The translations under genes and the position numbers were made by a program. The notes under the pieces were generated by a model. It searched no databases. It was not told where the DNA came from and saw only the letters and a list, made by a program, of their open reading frames with translations. 46,946 nt of DNA from Paenibacillus alkalitolerans. Its GTDB lineage: Bacteria > Bacillota > Bacilli > Paenibacillales > YIM-B00363. Where the stretch lies: assembly GCF_016482785.1 (NCBI RefSeq), contig NZ_JAEMXM010000035.1:1-46946 (forward strand), in the 5' to 3' direction. This document shows, piece after piece, positions 1 through 7,674 of this stretch. The number at the start of each line of letters is the position of its first letter. Position 1 is the first letter of the stretch.

Positions 1-70
1 AGGGCTTTCTTCAAAGTGTCCACCAACAAGGTCACAGTTCAAGGGCAAGGCGGCTTCAAATTACGCTTAC

Positions 71-976
71 TTATTGCTTCTTCAAATCCTCGATCGAACC
101 GATTTCCATATACGACGGGACGACAAGGCCGATCTTTGTCCCGTTCAGGTTCGGTCCCAAATCTTCGAATTTTCCGTTGAATTCGTCATAATAGTCCTTA
201 TGCGTCGTCGGCAGCCATGCGGCAACCATCGCGTCGGCATCGCCGCCCGCAACTCCCGACCACATCGGACCGGCTTCCACCTGCAGCATTTCCACCTTGT
301 AACCGAGACGGCTTTCCAATACGTTCTTAACGACATTGGTGCTGGCGATTTCCGAATCCCAAGCGACATAGGCCAGTGTAAGCTGCTTGCCTTCGGCTTT
401 CGGGATGTCCTTCGTCCAAGCGTCCGCTTTATCGGCGTTCGCTTCCACCCATTCGGCTGCGGCTTCTTCCGGTTGTTTGCCGTCTTGAATCGAAACCATT
501 ACCTTGGCCATTTCGTCAGGCGTCCATTCGAAGTTATCCAAGAACGCGTACGCCGACGGATGATCGTCTTTCAGACCCGTGCGGACAATCGTATGAATTT
601 GTTCGTCACCGCCGTATACGCCCTTCGGATCCTCCAAATATTTCAATTCGTATTTGGCGAACATCCAATGGGGAGTCCAGCCGGTAACGATGATCGGCTT
701 TTTATCTTCATACGCCTTGTCCAGCGCCGCGGCCATCGCGGTGCCCGACCCTTCCACCAATGTCCAGTCCGTCAGGCCGTACTCCTCGACCGCCGAGGCG
801 GTAGCCTTCATGAGTCCTGCGCCGGGGTCAATGCCGATGATCTCGTAATTTACTTGATCCCCGACAAAACCGGAATCGCTTGCCGCGGGTGCGGAACAAG
901 CCGATATCGCAGCGACAGATACGGCTAAAACCGCCGCCGGCAAAAATCCTCGAAACATCTTTTTTCTGATTGACAT
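71..976 (-). CDS. opuAC: Glycine betaine/proline ABC transporter substrate-binding lipoprotein (OpuAC-like)
   Basis: Extracellular, lipid-anchored receptor of an osmoprotectant importer; it binds glycine betaine and related quaternary amines and delivers them to the OpuAB permease. The 301-residue protein starts with a positively charged signal peptide and a lipobox ending ISAC, with the lipidated cysteine at residue 27. The mature part has two alpha/beta lobes, including the VTGWTPHWMF segment (about residues 97-106) typical of the OpuAC/ProX fold. The start is one base after the opuAB stop with GGAGAGG upstream, so the two are translationally close. It is the last gene of a minus-strand opuAA-opuAB-opuAC operon. 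Solute specificity is inferred from family and context. Confidence 0.93.
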   Translation of the reverse strand: MSIRKKMFRGFLPAAVLAVSVAAISACSAPAASDSGFVGDQVNYEIIGIDPGAGLMKATASAVEEYGLTDWTLVEGSGTAMAAALDKAYEDKKPIIVTGWTPHWMFAKYELKYLEDPKGVYGGDEQIHTIVRTGLKDDHPSAYAFLDNFEWTPDEMAKVMVSIQDGKQPEEAAAEWVEANADKADAWTKDIPKAEGKQLTLAYVAWDSEIASTNVVKNVLESRLGYKVEMLQVEAGPMWSGVAGGDADAMVAAWLPTTHKDYYDEFNGKFEDLGPNLNGTKIGLVVPSYMEIGSIEDLKKQ

Positions 977-977
977 G

Positions 978-1817
978 TCAACCTCTCCTTTGTTTGTTGC
1001 TTCGAATTATATTTTGAGTAATCCGGTCCAGCAAAATCGCAAGTATGACGACGGCAAGACCGGCCTCGAAGCCTTCCCCTATTTTCAATTGCGTGACGGC
1101 GCGGTAAACGTCCGCCCCAAGTCCTTTCGCTCCGATCATGGAAGCGATGACCACCATGGAAAGCGAAAGCATTATCGTTTGATTGATCCCCGCTACGATC
1201 GTGGGAACAGCTATGGGAAGCTGAACCTTCACCAATTTTTGCATCGGGGTCGACCCGAACGCGTCGGCCGCCTCCGCCAAATCCGCCGGCACTTGCCGGA
1301 TGCCTAAGTTCGTCAAGCGGATCGTCGGCGGAACCGCGAAGATCACGGAAGCGATTACGCCCGGACCGACGCCAAGCCCGAAGAAGAAGATGGCCGGAAT
1401 CAAGTACACGAAGGCAGGCATCGTCTGCATGAAATCGAGAATCGGCGTCAAGGCGTTCTGTATGGCGTCTTTTCTTGCGCTAAGAATGCCGAGCGGGACT
1501 CCGATCACTATCGAAATGAGCGCGGACGTGATGACCAGAGCCAATGTGTCCATCGTGCTTTCCCAATAGCCGAGATTATGAATCAATAGAAGTCCTGCAA
1601 GAGCAAACAATGATAAACGCCATTTCCCGATCACATACGATATGACCGTCAAAATAAAGATCATGATCAGAGGATGCGGGAAGTGGAACCAGAAAGCGAA
1701 AAAATCGACGGTTCCCCGGATCGAAAGCTTAATGCCGTCAAAGAATAAAGAAAAATTATCCATCAACCAGTCTACAAACGTCTCCACCCATTCAGCGAGC
1801 GGTATTTTCCATTGCAT
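978..1817 (-). CDS. opuAB: Glycine betaine/proline ABC transporter permease (OpuAB-like)
   Basis: Membrane subunit of the betaine importer. The 279-residue protein is strongly hydrophobic, with about six or seven membrane segments between residues 50 and 270. It carries the binding-protein-dependent permease coupling loop (EAADAFGSTPMQKLVKVQLP, about residues 185-204) that docks onto the ATPase. The N-terminal amphipathic part (EWVETFVDWLMDNF) is usual for OpuAB/ProW. The ATG is preceded by GGGAGGTGAT lying inside the end of opuAA, and the genes overlap by 26 bases, so translational coupling is likely. Confidence 0.93.
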   Translation of the reverse strand: MQWKIPLAEWVETFVDWLMDNFSLFFDGIKLSIRGTVDFFAFWFHFPHPLIMIFILTVISYVIGKWRLSLFALAGLLLIHNLGYWESTMDTLALVITSALISIVIGVPLGILSARKDAIQNALTPILDFMQTMPAFVYLIPAIFFFGLGVGPGVIASVIFAVPPTIRLTNLGIRQVPADLAEAADAFGSTPMQKLVKVQLPIAVPTIVAGINQTIMLSLSMVVIASMIGAKGLGADVYRAVTQLKIGEGFEAGLAVVILAILLDRITQNIIRSNKQRRG

Positions 1818-3030
1818 TGGAAATCACCTCCCGGCTTTGAAGGTTGATTTGGCCCGCGAGTGCTCCAAGCACGGCGCCTTTCACGATAATGCCGAGCAGC
1901 CGCCCTTCTTCGTTGGTTACCGCCACCGGATATTTCGACCTGCCGCAAATTTCAAACAGCTCGTGCAGCAGCGTTTCGGGACGCACCGTCTCCACTTCGG
2001 AGATGGCGATTTGCTCGAGCTGCAATCCGTCTTTCACCGCGTTCGATGCATCGTCCGCCGTAACGACTCCTAGAAGCTTCTTTTTCTTGTCCACTACATA
2101 AAGTGTGGAGACGCCGCTTTCGCGCATCAATTGAAGCGCAACCCGAGGTCCGCGGTCCGGGCCGATCGTTTCCGGACGACGCATCACGTGGGCGGCTGTC
2201 AGCACCTTGGACAGATCGACGTCCTCCACAAACCGCTCGACGTATTCATTCGCCGGATTAATCATAATTTCTTCCGGAGTCCCGATTTGAACGATCGCTC
2301 CGTCTTTCATCAAAGCGATTCGGTCTCCGATTCGCAATGCCTCGTCCAAGTCGTGAGTGATGAAGACGATCGTCTTCTTCATCTTCGTTTGCAGCTCCAG
2401 CAGTTCGTCCTGCATATCCTTGCGGATGAGAGGATCCAGTGCGCTGAACGCCTCGTCCATCAGCAAAATATCCGGATCGTTCGCCAACGCGCGCGCCAGC
2501 CCGACCCTCTGCTGCATCCCTCCGCTTAATTGATCGGGATAGCTGTTTTCCCAGCACTCGTCCAGCCCGACAAGCGCGAGCGCGTCCATTGCTTTGGCTC
2601 TCCGTTCCTTCTTATCCACTCCTCGGACTTCAAGACCGTATTCCACGTTCTGAATAACCGTCCGATGAGGGAATAACGCGAATTTTTGAAATACCATGCT
2701 TATTTTTTTTCTGCGTACTTGTCTTAACTGCTCCGGGCTCATCTTGACGATGTCCTGTCCTTGGATGAGCACCTGCCCCCTTGTCGGTTCGATCAGGCGG
2801 TTCAGCAGACGGACCAGGGTCGATTTTCCGCTCCCCGACAATCCCATGATCACGAAAATTTCTCCGGGTTCGACGGAGAACTGCGCCCGTTTGACGCCGA
2901 CGGTCAGTTTCGTTTGTTTATAAATCGCTTCTTTGGATACCCCTTGCTCGAGCAATGGAAACGCTCTTTCCGGATCGGTTCCGAAAACTTTCGTTAACTC
3001 CTTCACTTCAATAATGGGCACTCGTTTCAC
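1792..3030 (-). CDS. opuAA: Glycine betaine/proline ABC transporter ATPase with CBS domains (OpuAA-like)
   Basis: ATPase that energises betaine uptake. The 412-residue protein has Walker A GLSGSGKST at about residues 63-71, a signature LSGGMQQR and Walker B ILLMDEAFSALDP, followed by two CBS domains in roughly residues 285-405. In OpuA/ProV-type ATPases this tail senses ionic strength, so gating by internal salt is a family-based inference. It is the first gene of the operon. The promoter and possible GbsR-type operator lie in the 250-base gap shared with the divergent MarR/GbsR gene. Confidence 0.93.
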   Translation of the reverse strand: MKRVPIIEVKELTKVFGTDPERAFPLLEQGVSKEAIYKQTKLTVGVKRAQFSVEPGEIFVIMGLSGSGKSTLVRLLNRLIEPTRGQVLIQGQDIVKMSPEQLRQVRRKKISMVFQKFALFPHRTVIQNVEYGLEVRGVDKKERRAKAMDALALVGLDECWENSYPDQLSGGMQQRVGLARALANDPDILLMDEAFSALDPLIRKDMQDELLELQTKMKKTIVFITHDLDEALRIGDRIALMKDGAIVQIGTPEEIMINPANEYVERFVEDVDLSKVLTAAHVMRRPETIGPDRGPRVALQLMRESGVSTLYVVDKKKKLLGVVTADDASNAVKDGLQLEQIAISEVETVRPETLLHELFEICGRSKYPVAVTNEEGRLLGIIVKGAVLGALAGQINLQSREVISNAMENTAR

Positions 3031-3091
3031 CTCATCTTTTTCTGTAACCCCCGAAAATTACATGGCCGCATGGGCAGCTTTCACTGAATTA

Positions 3092-3121
3092 AGTGTATCG
3101 AACAAGGAAAATCGAGGTCAA
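3092..3121 (-). promoter_or_regulatory. Sigma-A-like promoter of the opuA operon
   Basis: On the minus strand TTGACC (3121-3116) is followed after 18 bases by TACACT (3097-3092), about 60 bases upstream of the opuAA start. Hexamers and spacing fit a vegetative promoter. The GTACGT repeat block lies just upstream of its -35. Confidence 0.55.
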
Positions 3122-3130
3122 AGCTCAAAA

Positions 3131-3168
3131 CAGTACGTTAAGTACGTACAGTAAAAACTTTACGTACA
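3131..3168. promoter_or_regulatory. GTACGT repeat block, candidate GbsR-type operator
   Basis: This 38-base stretch holds GTACGT at 3133 and 3142 and an inverted copy (TTTACGTAC) ending at 3168, giving overlapping dyads. It sits between the opuA promoter and the gbsR-like promoter in a divergent intergenic region. GbsR-type MarR regulators control betaine genes in Bacillus, so it is a plausible operator. Binding is inferred, not shown. Confidence 0.45.
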
Positions 3169-3218
3169 AAACATGCCGAATACTCCCGTTTCCTTACAAT
3201 TCCTTTCCGAACGCTTTC

Positions 3219-3247
3219 TTTACATTGAAAATTATATTTTCTACAAT
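3219..3247 (+). promoter_or_regulatory. Sigma-A-like promoter of the GbsR-like gene
   Basis: TTTACA (3219-3224) and TACAAT (3242-3247) are separated by exactly 17 bases and lie 34 bases upstream of the ATG, which has AACGGAGGAA as ribosome site. Confidence 0.65.
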
Positions 3248-3280
3248 GAGTCGTAACAGCCGATAACGGAGGAACTCGCC

Positions 3281-3835
3281 ATGAATCCATGGGAAGGTAT
3301 TACCGAACAACAGGCATCAACCATTCATAAAGCGAGAAAGAGAGTCATAGAATCGATTGGCGCCAACATGGATTTGTATGGAGTGACTCACTCCACCGGT
3401 CATTTGTACGGACTAATGTTTTTTCAAGACCGGCCGATGACGTTGGATGAGATGGGCGGCGCCATGGAGATGAGCAAAACAAGCATGAGTACGGGCGTCC
3501 GTACGCTGCTGGATTTAAAGATGGTGCACAAAGTATGGGAAAAAGGTTCGCGGAAAGATTACTACGAGGTTGAAACCGATTGGTATCAGACATTTGCGGA
3601 TTTCTTTGTGGTAAAATGGAAAAAGTCGGTCGAAATGAACCTGCAGGCGATACGAAAATCGAAGCAGGAGCTGGAGGGGTTGGCGGCTTCGCATCCCGAA
3701 GACGCAGCCCTCGCTGACATTGTCGATAGAGATATTCAGAAGCTCGAAGAAACGATCCGATATTATTTGTGGCTGCTGCGTCTGATCGACACATTTGAGT
3801 CGGGTGAAATTTTTAAGTTGGTGCCCAAAGATTAA
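3281..3835 (+). CDS. GbsR/MarR-family transcriptional regulator
   Basis: Probable repressor of osmoprotectant genes. The 184-residue protein has a winged helix-turn-helix in its first half: MTLDEMGGAMEMSKTSMSTG (about residues 47-66) forms the recognition helices and the KGSRKDYYEV segment is the wing. A long helical C-terminal half probably dimerises. GbsR proteins of Bacillus respond to choline and control betaine genes. The divergent position next to opuA supports a comparable role, but the ligand cannot be read from sequence. The ABC exporter gene follows after 29 bases and is probably cotranscribed. Confidence 0.85.
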   Translation: MNPWEGITEQQASTIHKARKRVIESIGANMDLYGVTHSTGHLYGLMFFQDRPMTLDEMGGAMEMSKTSMSTGVRTLLDLKMVHKVWEKGSRKDYYEVETDWYQTFADFFVVKWKKSVEMNLQAIRKSKQELEGLAASHPEDAALADIVDRDIQKLEETIRYYLWLLRLIDTFESGEIFKLVPKD

Positions 3836-3864
3836 GTTTGTGCCAACATCCAAGGGGAATACTC

Positions 3865-5577
3865 ATGATTCGTCGTTTTCTCGCTTATTACCGGCCGCAT
3901 AAGAAGCTGTTCCTGCTTGATTTCAGCTGCGCCGTTATCGTTGCGCTGCTGGAGCTGGCCTTTCCGATGGCCGTTCAATGGATGATCGATTCGCTGCTTC
4001 CGTCGCAAAACTGGTCCGCGATCATGTGGGCGGGAGTCGGTCTGCTGCTGTTATATTTAGTCAGTATGGGACTGCAGTTTGTGGTCAACTATTGGGGACA
4101 CAAGCTGGGTATCAATATTGAGACGGATATGCGACGGCAGCTGTTTAATCACGTGCAGAAGCTGTCGTTTCGTTTCTTTGACAACACGAAGACCGGACAT
4201 CTTATGTCGCGCATCACAAACGACCTGTTCGACATCGGCGAGCTTGCGCATCACGGGCCCGAGGATCTGTTTATCGCGATAATGACGTTCGTCGGCGCGT
4301 TCGGCATTATGGCCACGGTCAATTGGGAGCTGGCGGTCATTACGTTCACGGTCGTGCCGCTGCTTGTTTGGCTGATCGTGCACTTCAACAAGAAGCTGCA
4401 CCGGGCCGCCACCAACATGTTCGAGCAAATCGGCGAAGTAAACGCACGCGTGGAAGACAGCATTTCGGGCATTCGCGTGGTGAAATCGTTCGCCAACGAA
4501 GAGCATGAGCGGACGCGTTTCCATGCGAACAACAATCTGTTTCGTTTAGCGAAGCTGCGTTCTTACTTGGCGATCTCCTACAGCTCGTCCGGGATCTACA
4601 TGTTGACCCGTCTTATCTCGTTGACCGTGTTGGTTTGCGGAGCATGGTATGCATTCAGAGGGCACTTGACTTACGGTGAATTGGTCGCATTCTTGCTATA
4701 TGTGAACATCTTCCTCAAACCGATCGATAAGATCAACGCATTAATGGAGAGCTATCCGAAAGGAATGGCGGGCTTTAAGCGGTATTGCGAGCTGCTCGAT
4801 ACGGAGCCGGATGTGAAGGATCGTCCCGAAGCGATCGAGGTCGGCCATTTGCGGGGAGATATCCGGTTTCACAATGTAACCTTCGGTTATGAAGGGCATA
4901 CGCAGGTGTTGAAAAACATCAATTTGAACATTCGGGCCGGAGAAACAGTGGCGCTCGTCGGACCGTCGGGGGCGGGAAAATCGACGATATGCAGCTTAGT
5001 GCCTCGTTTCTATGAAATTGAAGAGGGCAGCGTTACCATCGACGGTATCGATATCCGGGATATGACGCAGCGTTCGCTTCGTTCCCACATCGGCGTCGTG
5101 CAGCAGGATGTGTTTCTGTTTAACGGGACGATTCGCGAGAATATCGAATACGGCAGGCTCGGAGCGGGCGAAGCGGAAATTCGGGAGGCGGCCCGCAGGG
5201 CGCATCTCGACGCATTGATCGAGTCGCTGCCCGACGGTTTGGACACGGTTATCGGCGAGCGGGGGCTGAAGCTGTCCGGCGGCCAGCGGCAGCGTCTTTC
5301 GATTGCGCGCATGTTCTTGAAAAATCCGCCGATTCTTATATTGGACGAAGCAACCTCGGCGCTTGACACGGAGACGGAAGCGATTATCCAGCAAGCGCTG
5401 CAGGAATTGTCCGTCAACCGTACGACGCTGGTCATCGCTCACCGGTTGGCCACGATCCGTCATGCGGACCGTATTGTAGTGGTAACGGAAGACGGCATTG
5501 CCGAAGAAGGAAGCCATCATGAATTGATCGCTGCGGGCGGCGTCTACAGCCGTCTGCACCAAGTGCAGGTGGGGTGA
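3865..5577 (+). CDS. ABC exporter, fused membrane and ATPase domains
   Basis: Type IV ABC half-transporter of 570 residues. It starts with six membrane helices (about residues 15-310), including the coupling region around RRQLFNHVQKLSFRFFD, followed by the nucleotide-binding domain: Walker A GPSGAGKST near residues 366-374, a Q-loop (QQDVFLFNGT), signature LSGGQRQR and Walker B ILILDEATSALD. It would act as a homodimer, or as a heterodimer with a partner outside the window. The catalytic glutamate after Walker B is present. I chose the ATG at 3865, preceded by AAGGGGA, over an upstream in-frame start. Linkage to the GbsR-like gene suggests osmotic or envelope-stress control, but the substrate is unknown. 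Confidence 0.88.
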   Translation: MIRRFLAYYRPHKKLFLLDFSCAVIVALLELAFPMAVQWMIDSLLPSQNWSAIMWAGVGLLLLYLVSMGLQFVVNYWGHKLGINIETDMRRQLFNHVQKLSFRFFDNTKTGHLMSRITNDLFDIGELAHHGPEDLFIAIMTFVGAFGIMATVNWELAVITFTVVPLLVWLIVHFNKKLHRAATNMFEQIGEVNARVEDSISGIRVVKSFANEEHERTRFHANNNLFRLAKLRSYLAISYSSSGIYMLTRLISLTVLVCGAWYAFRGHLTYGELVAFLLYVNIFLKPIDKINALMESYPKGMAGFKRYCELLDTEPDVKDRPEAIEVGHLRGDIRFHNVTFGYEGHTQVLKNINLNIRAGETVALVGPSGAGKSTICSLVPRFYEIEEGSVTIDGIDIRDMTQRSLRSHIGVVQQDVFLFNGTIRENIEYGRLGAGEAEIREAARRAHLDALIESLPDGLDTVIGERGLKLSGGQRQRLSIARMFLKNPPILILDEATSALDTETEAIIQQALQELSVNRTTLVIAHRLATIRHADRIVVVTEDGIAEEGSHHELIAAGGVYSRLHQVQVG

Positions 5578-5603
5578 GGCGGCGGGAACGCCGATCTACG
5601 GCG

Positions 5604-5789
5604 CAGCGGCAAAAATTACCGCTAGAGAACGAGTTCGGATAATCGTTGAACTGCAGCGGTAAAAACTACCTCTGCATTCAACGAATTGTGTGCAAAGAGC
5701 GTTTTGGCAACTGTACAGCGGTAATTGTTGCCGCTAGGGAGTGCAGTAATTTGCTTTGGCTGTTGCAGCGGCAATTTTTTCCGCTGCAA
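5604..5789. repeat. Array of four AGCGG(C/T)AA...CCGCT hairpin repeats
   Basis: Four short imperfect palindromes share the form CAGCGG(C/T)AA-N-(T/A)(A/T)CCGCTG, at about 5604-5625, 5653-5675, 5716-5737 and 5763-5789, spaced roughly 50-60 bases apart. The last is the most perfect (TTGCAGCGG / CCGCTGCAA). They fill the gap between two convergent genes and resemble REP-like elements. They may end transcription from both sides, although only the last has a T-run and it lies in the loop. Confidence 0.7.
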
Positions 5790-5862
5790 CGAGGGCCCCC
5801 TATAAAGGATAAATTTCCCTTTACACGTGCGTGCGTGCCGAAAGAACCGCTATGCCCGACGG

Positions 5863-7551
5863 TTACCGGACCTCATACAAGTACACTCTCCAAGCCGATT
5901 CCTCGTGATCGAACCTCTTCAGAAGAAACAGCCGGTTGCTCTCCGCATTCGCGATCCGTACGGCGGAAAATATGTACCTCCCTCCCAACTGTTCAAACGC
6001 TTCGGTATTTAACTCCAAATTGCGGATTTTCTTCTTCGACGTTTTCCGGTAATCGTATTTCTTGCCGAGCTCCGCCACGAATACATAGCATCTTCCTCCC
6101 CAAGTGTCGAAATACGTTCGCAATTTTTTGCTCTTATCCAGCTCTTTCGCAATGATCTTCCGAAACGCATGTTTATATTGCAAGGAGTAGAAGTTATTGT
6201 AGGTATCCAAAGTATAAAAACCGTTATATTGCGCTATCGCGGGGTGCAGCCCGATACTGGCGACACGGTATGCATGCTTCGGCAGACCGATGAACCGTTC
6301 GATTTCGCGGAACTGCTCCACAGCGTAAAATTCGCGGAAAGACGGTTTATTTTCGTAACGGTACACGAGTTCGTCATTATAGGCGAACAACAGCGCCACC
6401 TGCCCGACGATGGCGGCCTTGACGAGCATCTTCCCCTTTCCCCCTCCCCTCTGCCATAACAACCAACATCCGATAGCGAATCCCAGATAAATGATGAGCG
6501 GGCGCAAGAAGTGGAACCGGGCGAAATTAAACGTATTCAAAATATCGATCTTTACTTTCAATGGCTGCCAGGCTTCATGGAACCAGAACGCATACCATGT
6601 GGATAAAGCGAAATTGAGCGTGAATAGGAACATGAAAGCACCGGACATGGGCAAGCTTCTCCAGTTTCGGCGGCCAAGGCACAGGTAGAAGACGACAAGC
6701 GTCAGCGGCAGCACAAACACGGTATGCAGCGTCATCACATGGTTGTGTCCTAGCACGAAATTTTTTACGGTTAACCGGATGCAGCGCCATGTATCCAGAC
6801 GGGAGGAAACGAATTCGTTGCGGCTGGTCGGCTCACCCGAGACGACAAGAGAGAGAAGCAGGCGGTATTCCACCAGTAAATAAACGGAACACATCAAGAT
6901 GATGCTCCTGAGGAAGGGCGCGTTCCATCTCTTCTTGGTTACCGCGTCCCACAGCCAAAGAACGGCGACCGCCGTCAAGAAGAAGAAAAAGCCGAGCACC
7001 AGACTGGAATAAAACGGGATCAACACGAGGGCCGCCCATTGCTTCCATGTTCCGCGTCCGTTGCGAATGTGAAGGAACGCCCATAAAGCCATCGGTTGCC
7101 CCAACGTGCTCAGCATCCCCGAAGGCCAGAACGGCGTCAAAGCGAATGCGAGCGGCACTCCGATACGGATAAAAGCGGTTTCCGGACGGCCGGTCACATG
7201 ATCCTTAATAAGCAAGTACATGCCTAGAAAGGCGAAAATTCTAGTTATTGTCTGGCTTAGCGCATAGGCCGCCATGGATGGAAAGAGCGCATGCAAAAGC
7301 ACGATTCCGCTGAATTCGGTCCCGAATGCGTTGCGCGAAAGCCCGTTGATGATTTGCGGAATTACAGCCGAATACGGCCCGAACCATTCGCCGCTGCGGA
7401 CGAGCACCTTGTACCAAGCGATGTTGGAATCGAGGTTGTCGTGGACGCGGATATGGGCGTCTTCACCCAGGATGTACAGAGGGGATACATATAGAGCCAG
7501 CAGTACGAAAGCAATCGCAAGCATCTTGTTTTCATGACGGCCAAGCTGCAT
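5863..7551 (-). CDS. YkoS-like multi-membrane glycosyltransferase-type protein (DUF6044-like)
   Basis: Integral membrane protein of 562 residues with about 10-12 hydrophobic segments in the first 400 residues and a soluble C-terminal domain. After the first membrane helix there is an acidic loop (GEDAHIRVHDNLDSNIAWYK) of the kind that carries the catalytic Asp in GT-C glycosyltransferases. The overall pattern matches Bacillus YkoS. YkoS/YkcB/YfhO proteins are proposed to transfer sugars from undecaprenyl phosphate to teichoic acids outside the cell. It is divergent from a lipoteichoic acid synthase, which supports such a role. No companion family-2 glycosyltransferase is in the window. Start ATG has TAGGAGA upstream. 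Confidence 0.72.
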   Translation of the reverse strand: MQLGRHENKMLAIAFVLLALYVSPLYILGEDAHIRVHDNLDSNIAWYKVLVRSGEWFGPYSAVIPQIINGLSRNAFGTEFSGIVLLHALFPSMAAYALSQTITRIFAFLGMYLLIKDHVTGRPETAFIRIGVPLAFALTPFWPSGMLSTLGQPMALWAFLHIRNGRGTWKQWAALVLIPFYSSLVLGFFFFLTAVAVLWLWDAVTKKRWNAPFLRSIILMCSVYLLVEYRLLLSLVVSGEPTSRNEFVSSRLDTWRCIRLTVKNFVLGHNHVMTLHTVFVLPLTLVVFYLCLGRRNWRSLPMSGAFMFLFTLNFALSTWYAFWFHEAWQPLKVKIDILNTFNFARFHFLRPLIIYLGFAIGCWLLWQRGGGKGKMLVKAAIVGQVALLFAYNDELVYRYENKPSFREFYAVEQFREIERFIGLPKHAYRVASIGLHPAIAQYNGFYTLDTYNNFYSLQYKHAFRKIIAKELDKSKKLRTYFDTWGGRCYVFVAELGKKYDYRKTSKKKIRNLELNTEAFEQLGGRYIFSAVRIANAESNRLFLLKRFDHEESAWRVYLYEVR

Positions 7552-7674
7552 TAACGGGTCTCCTAAGTGATTTGATGCAAATTAATATTCCTCTTTTCGC
7601 CATTGAATATTTTGGAAAAGGACGGCAAAACATATCTTTTGTTTTCGTATATACATGTTTCGGAGGACAACAAA

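Noticed and set aside
1-70. Possible end of another gene at the window start
   Set aside because: Too short to tell; a plausible reading frame has no recognisable motif and no clear terminator for opuAC was found there.
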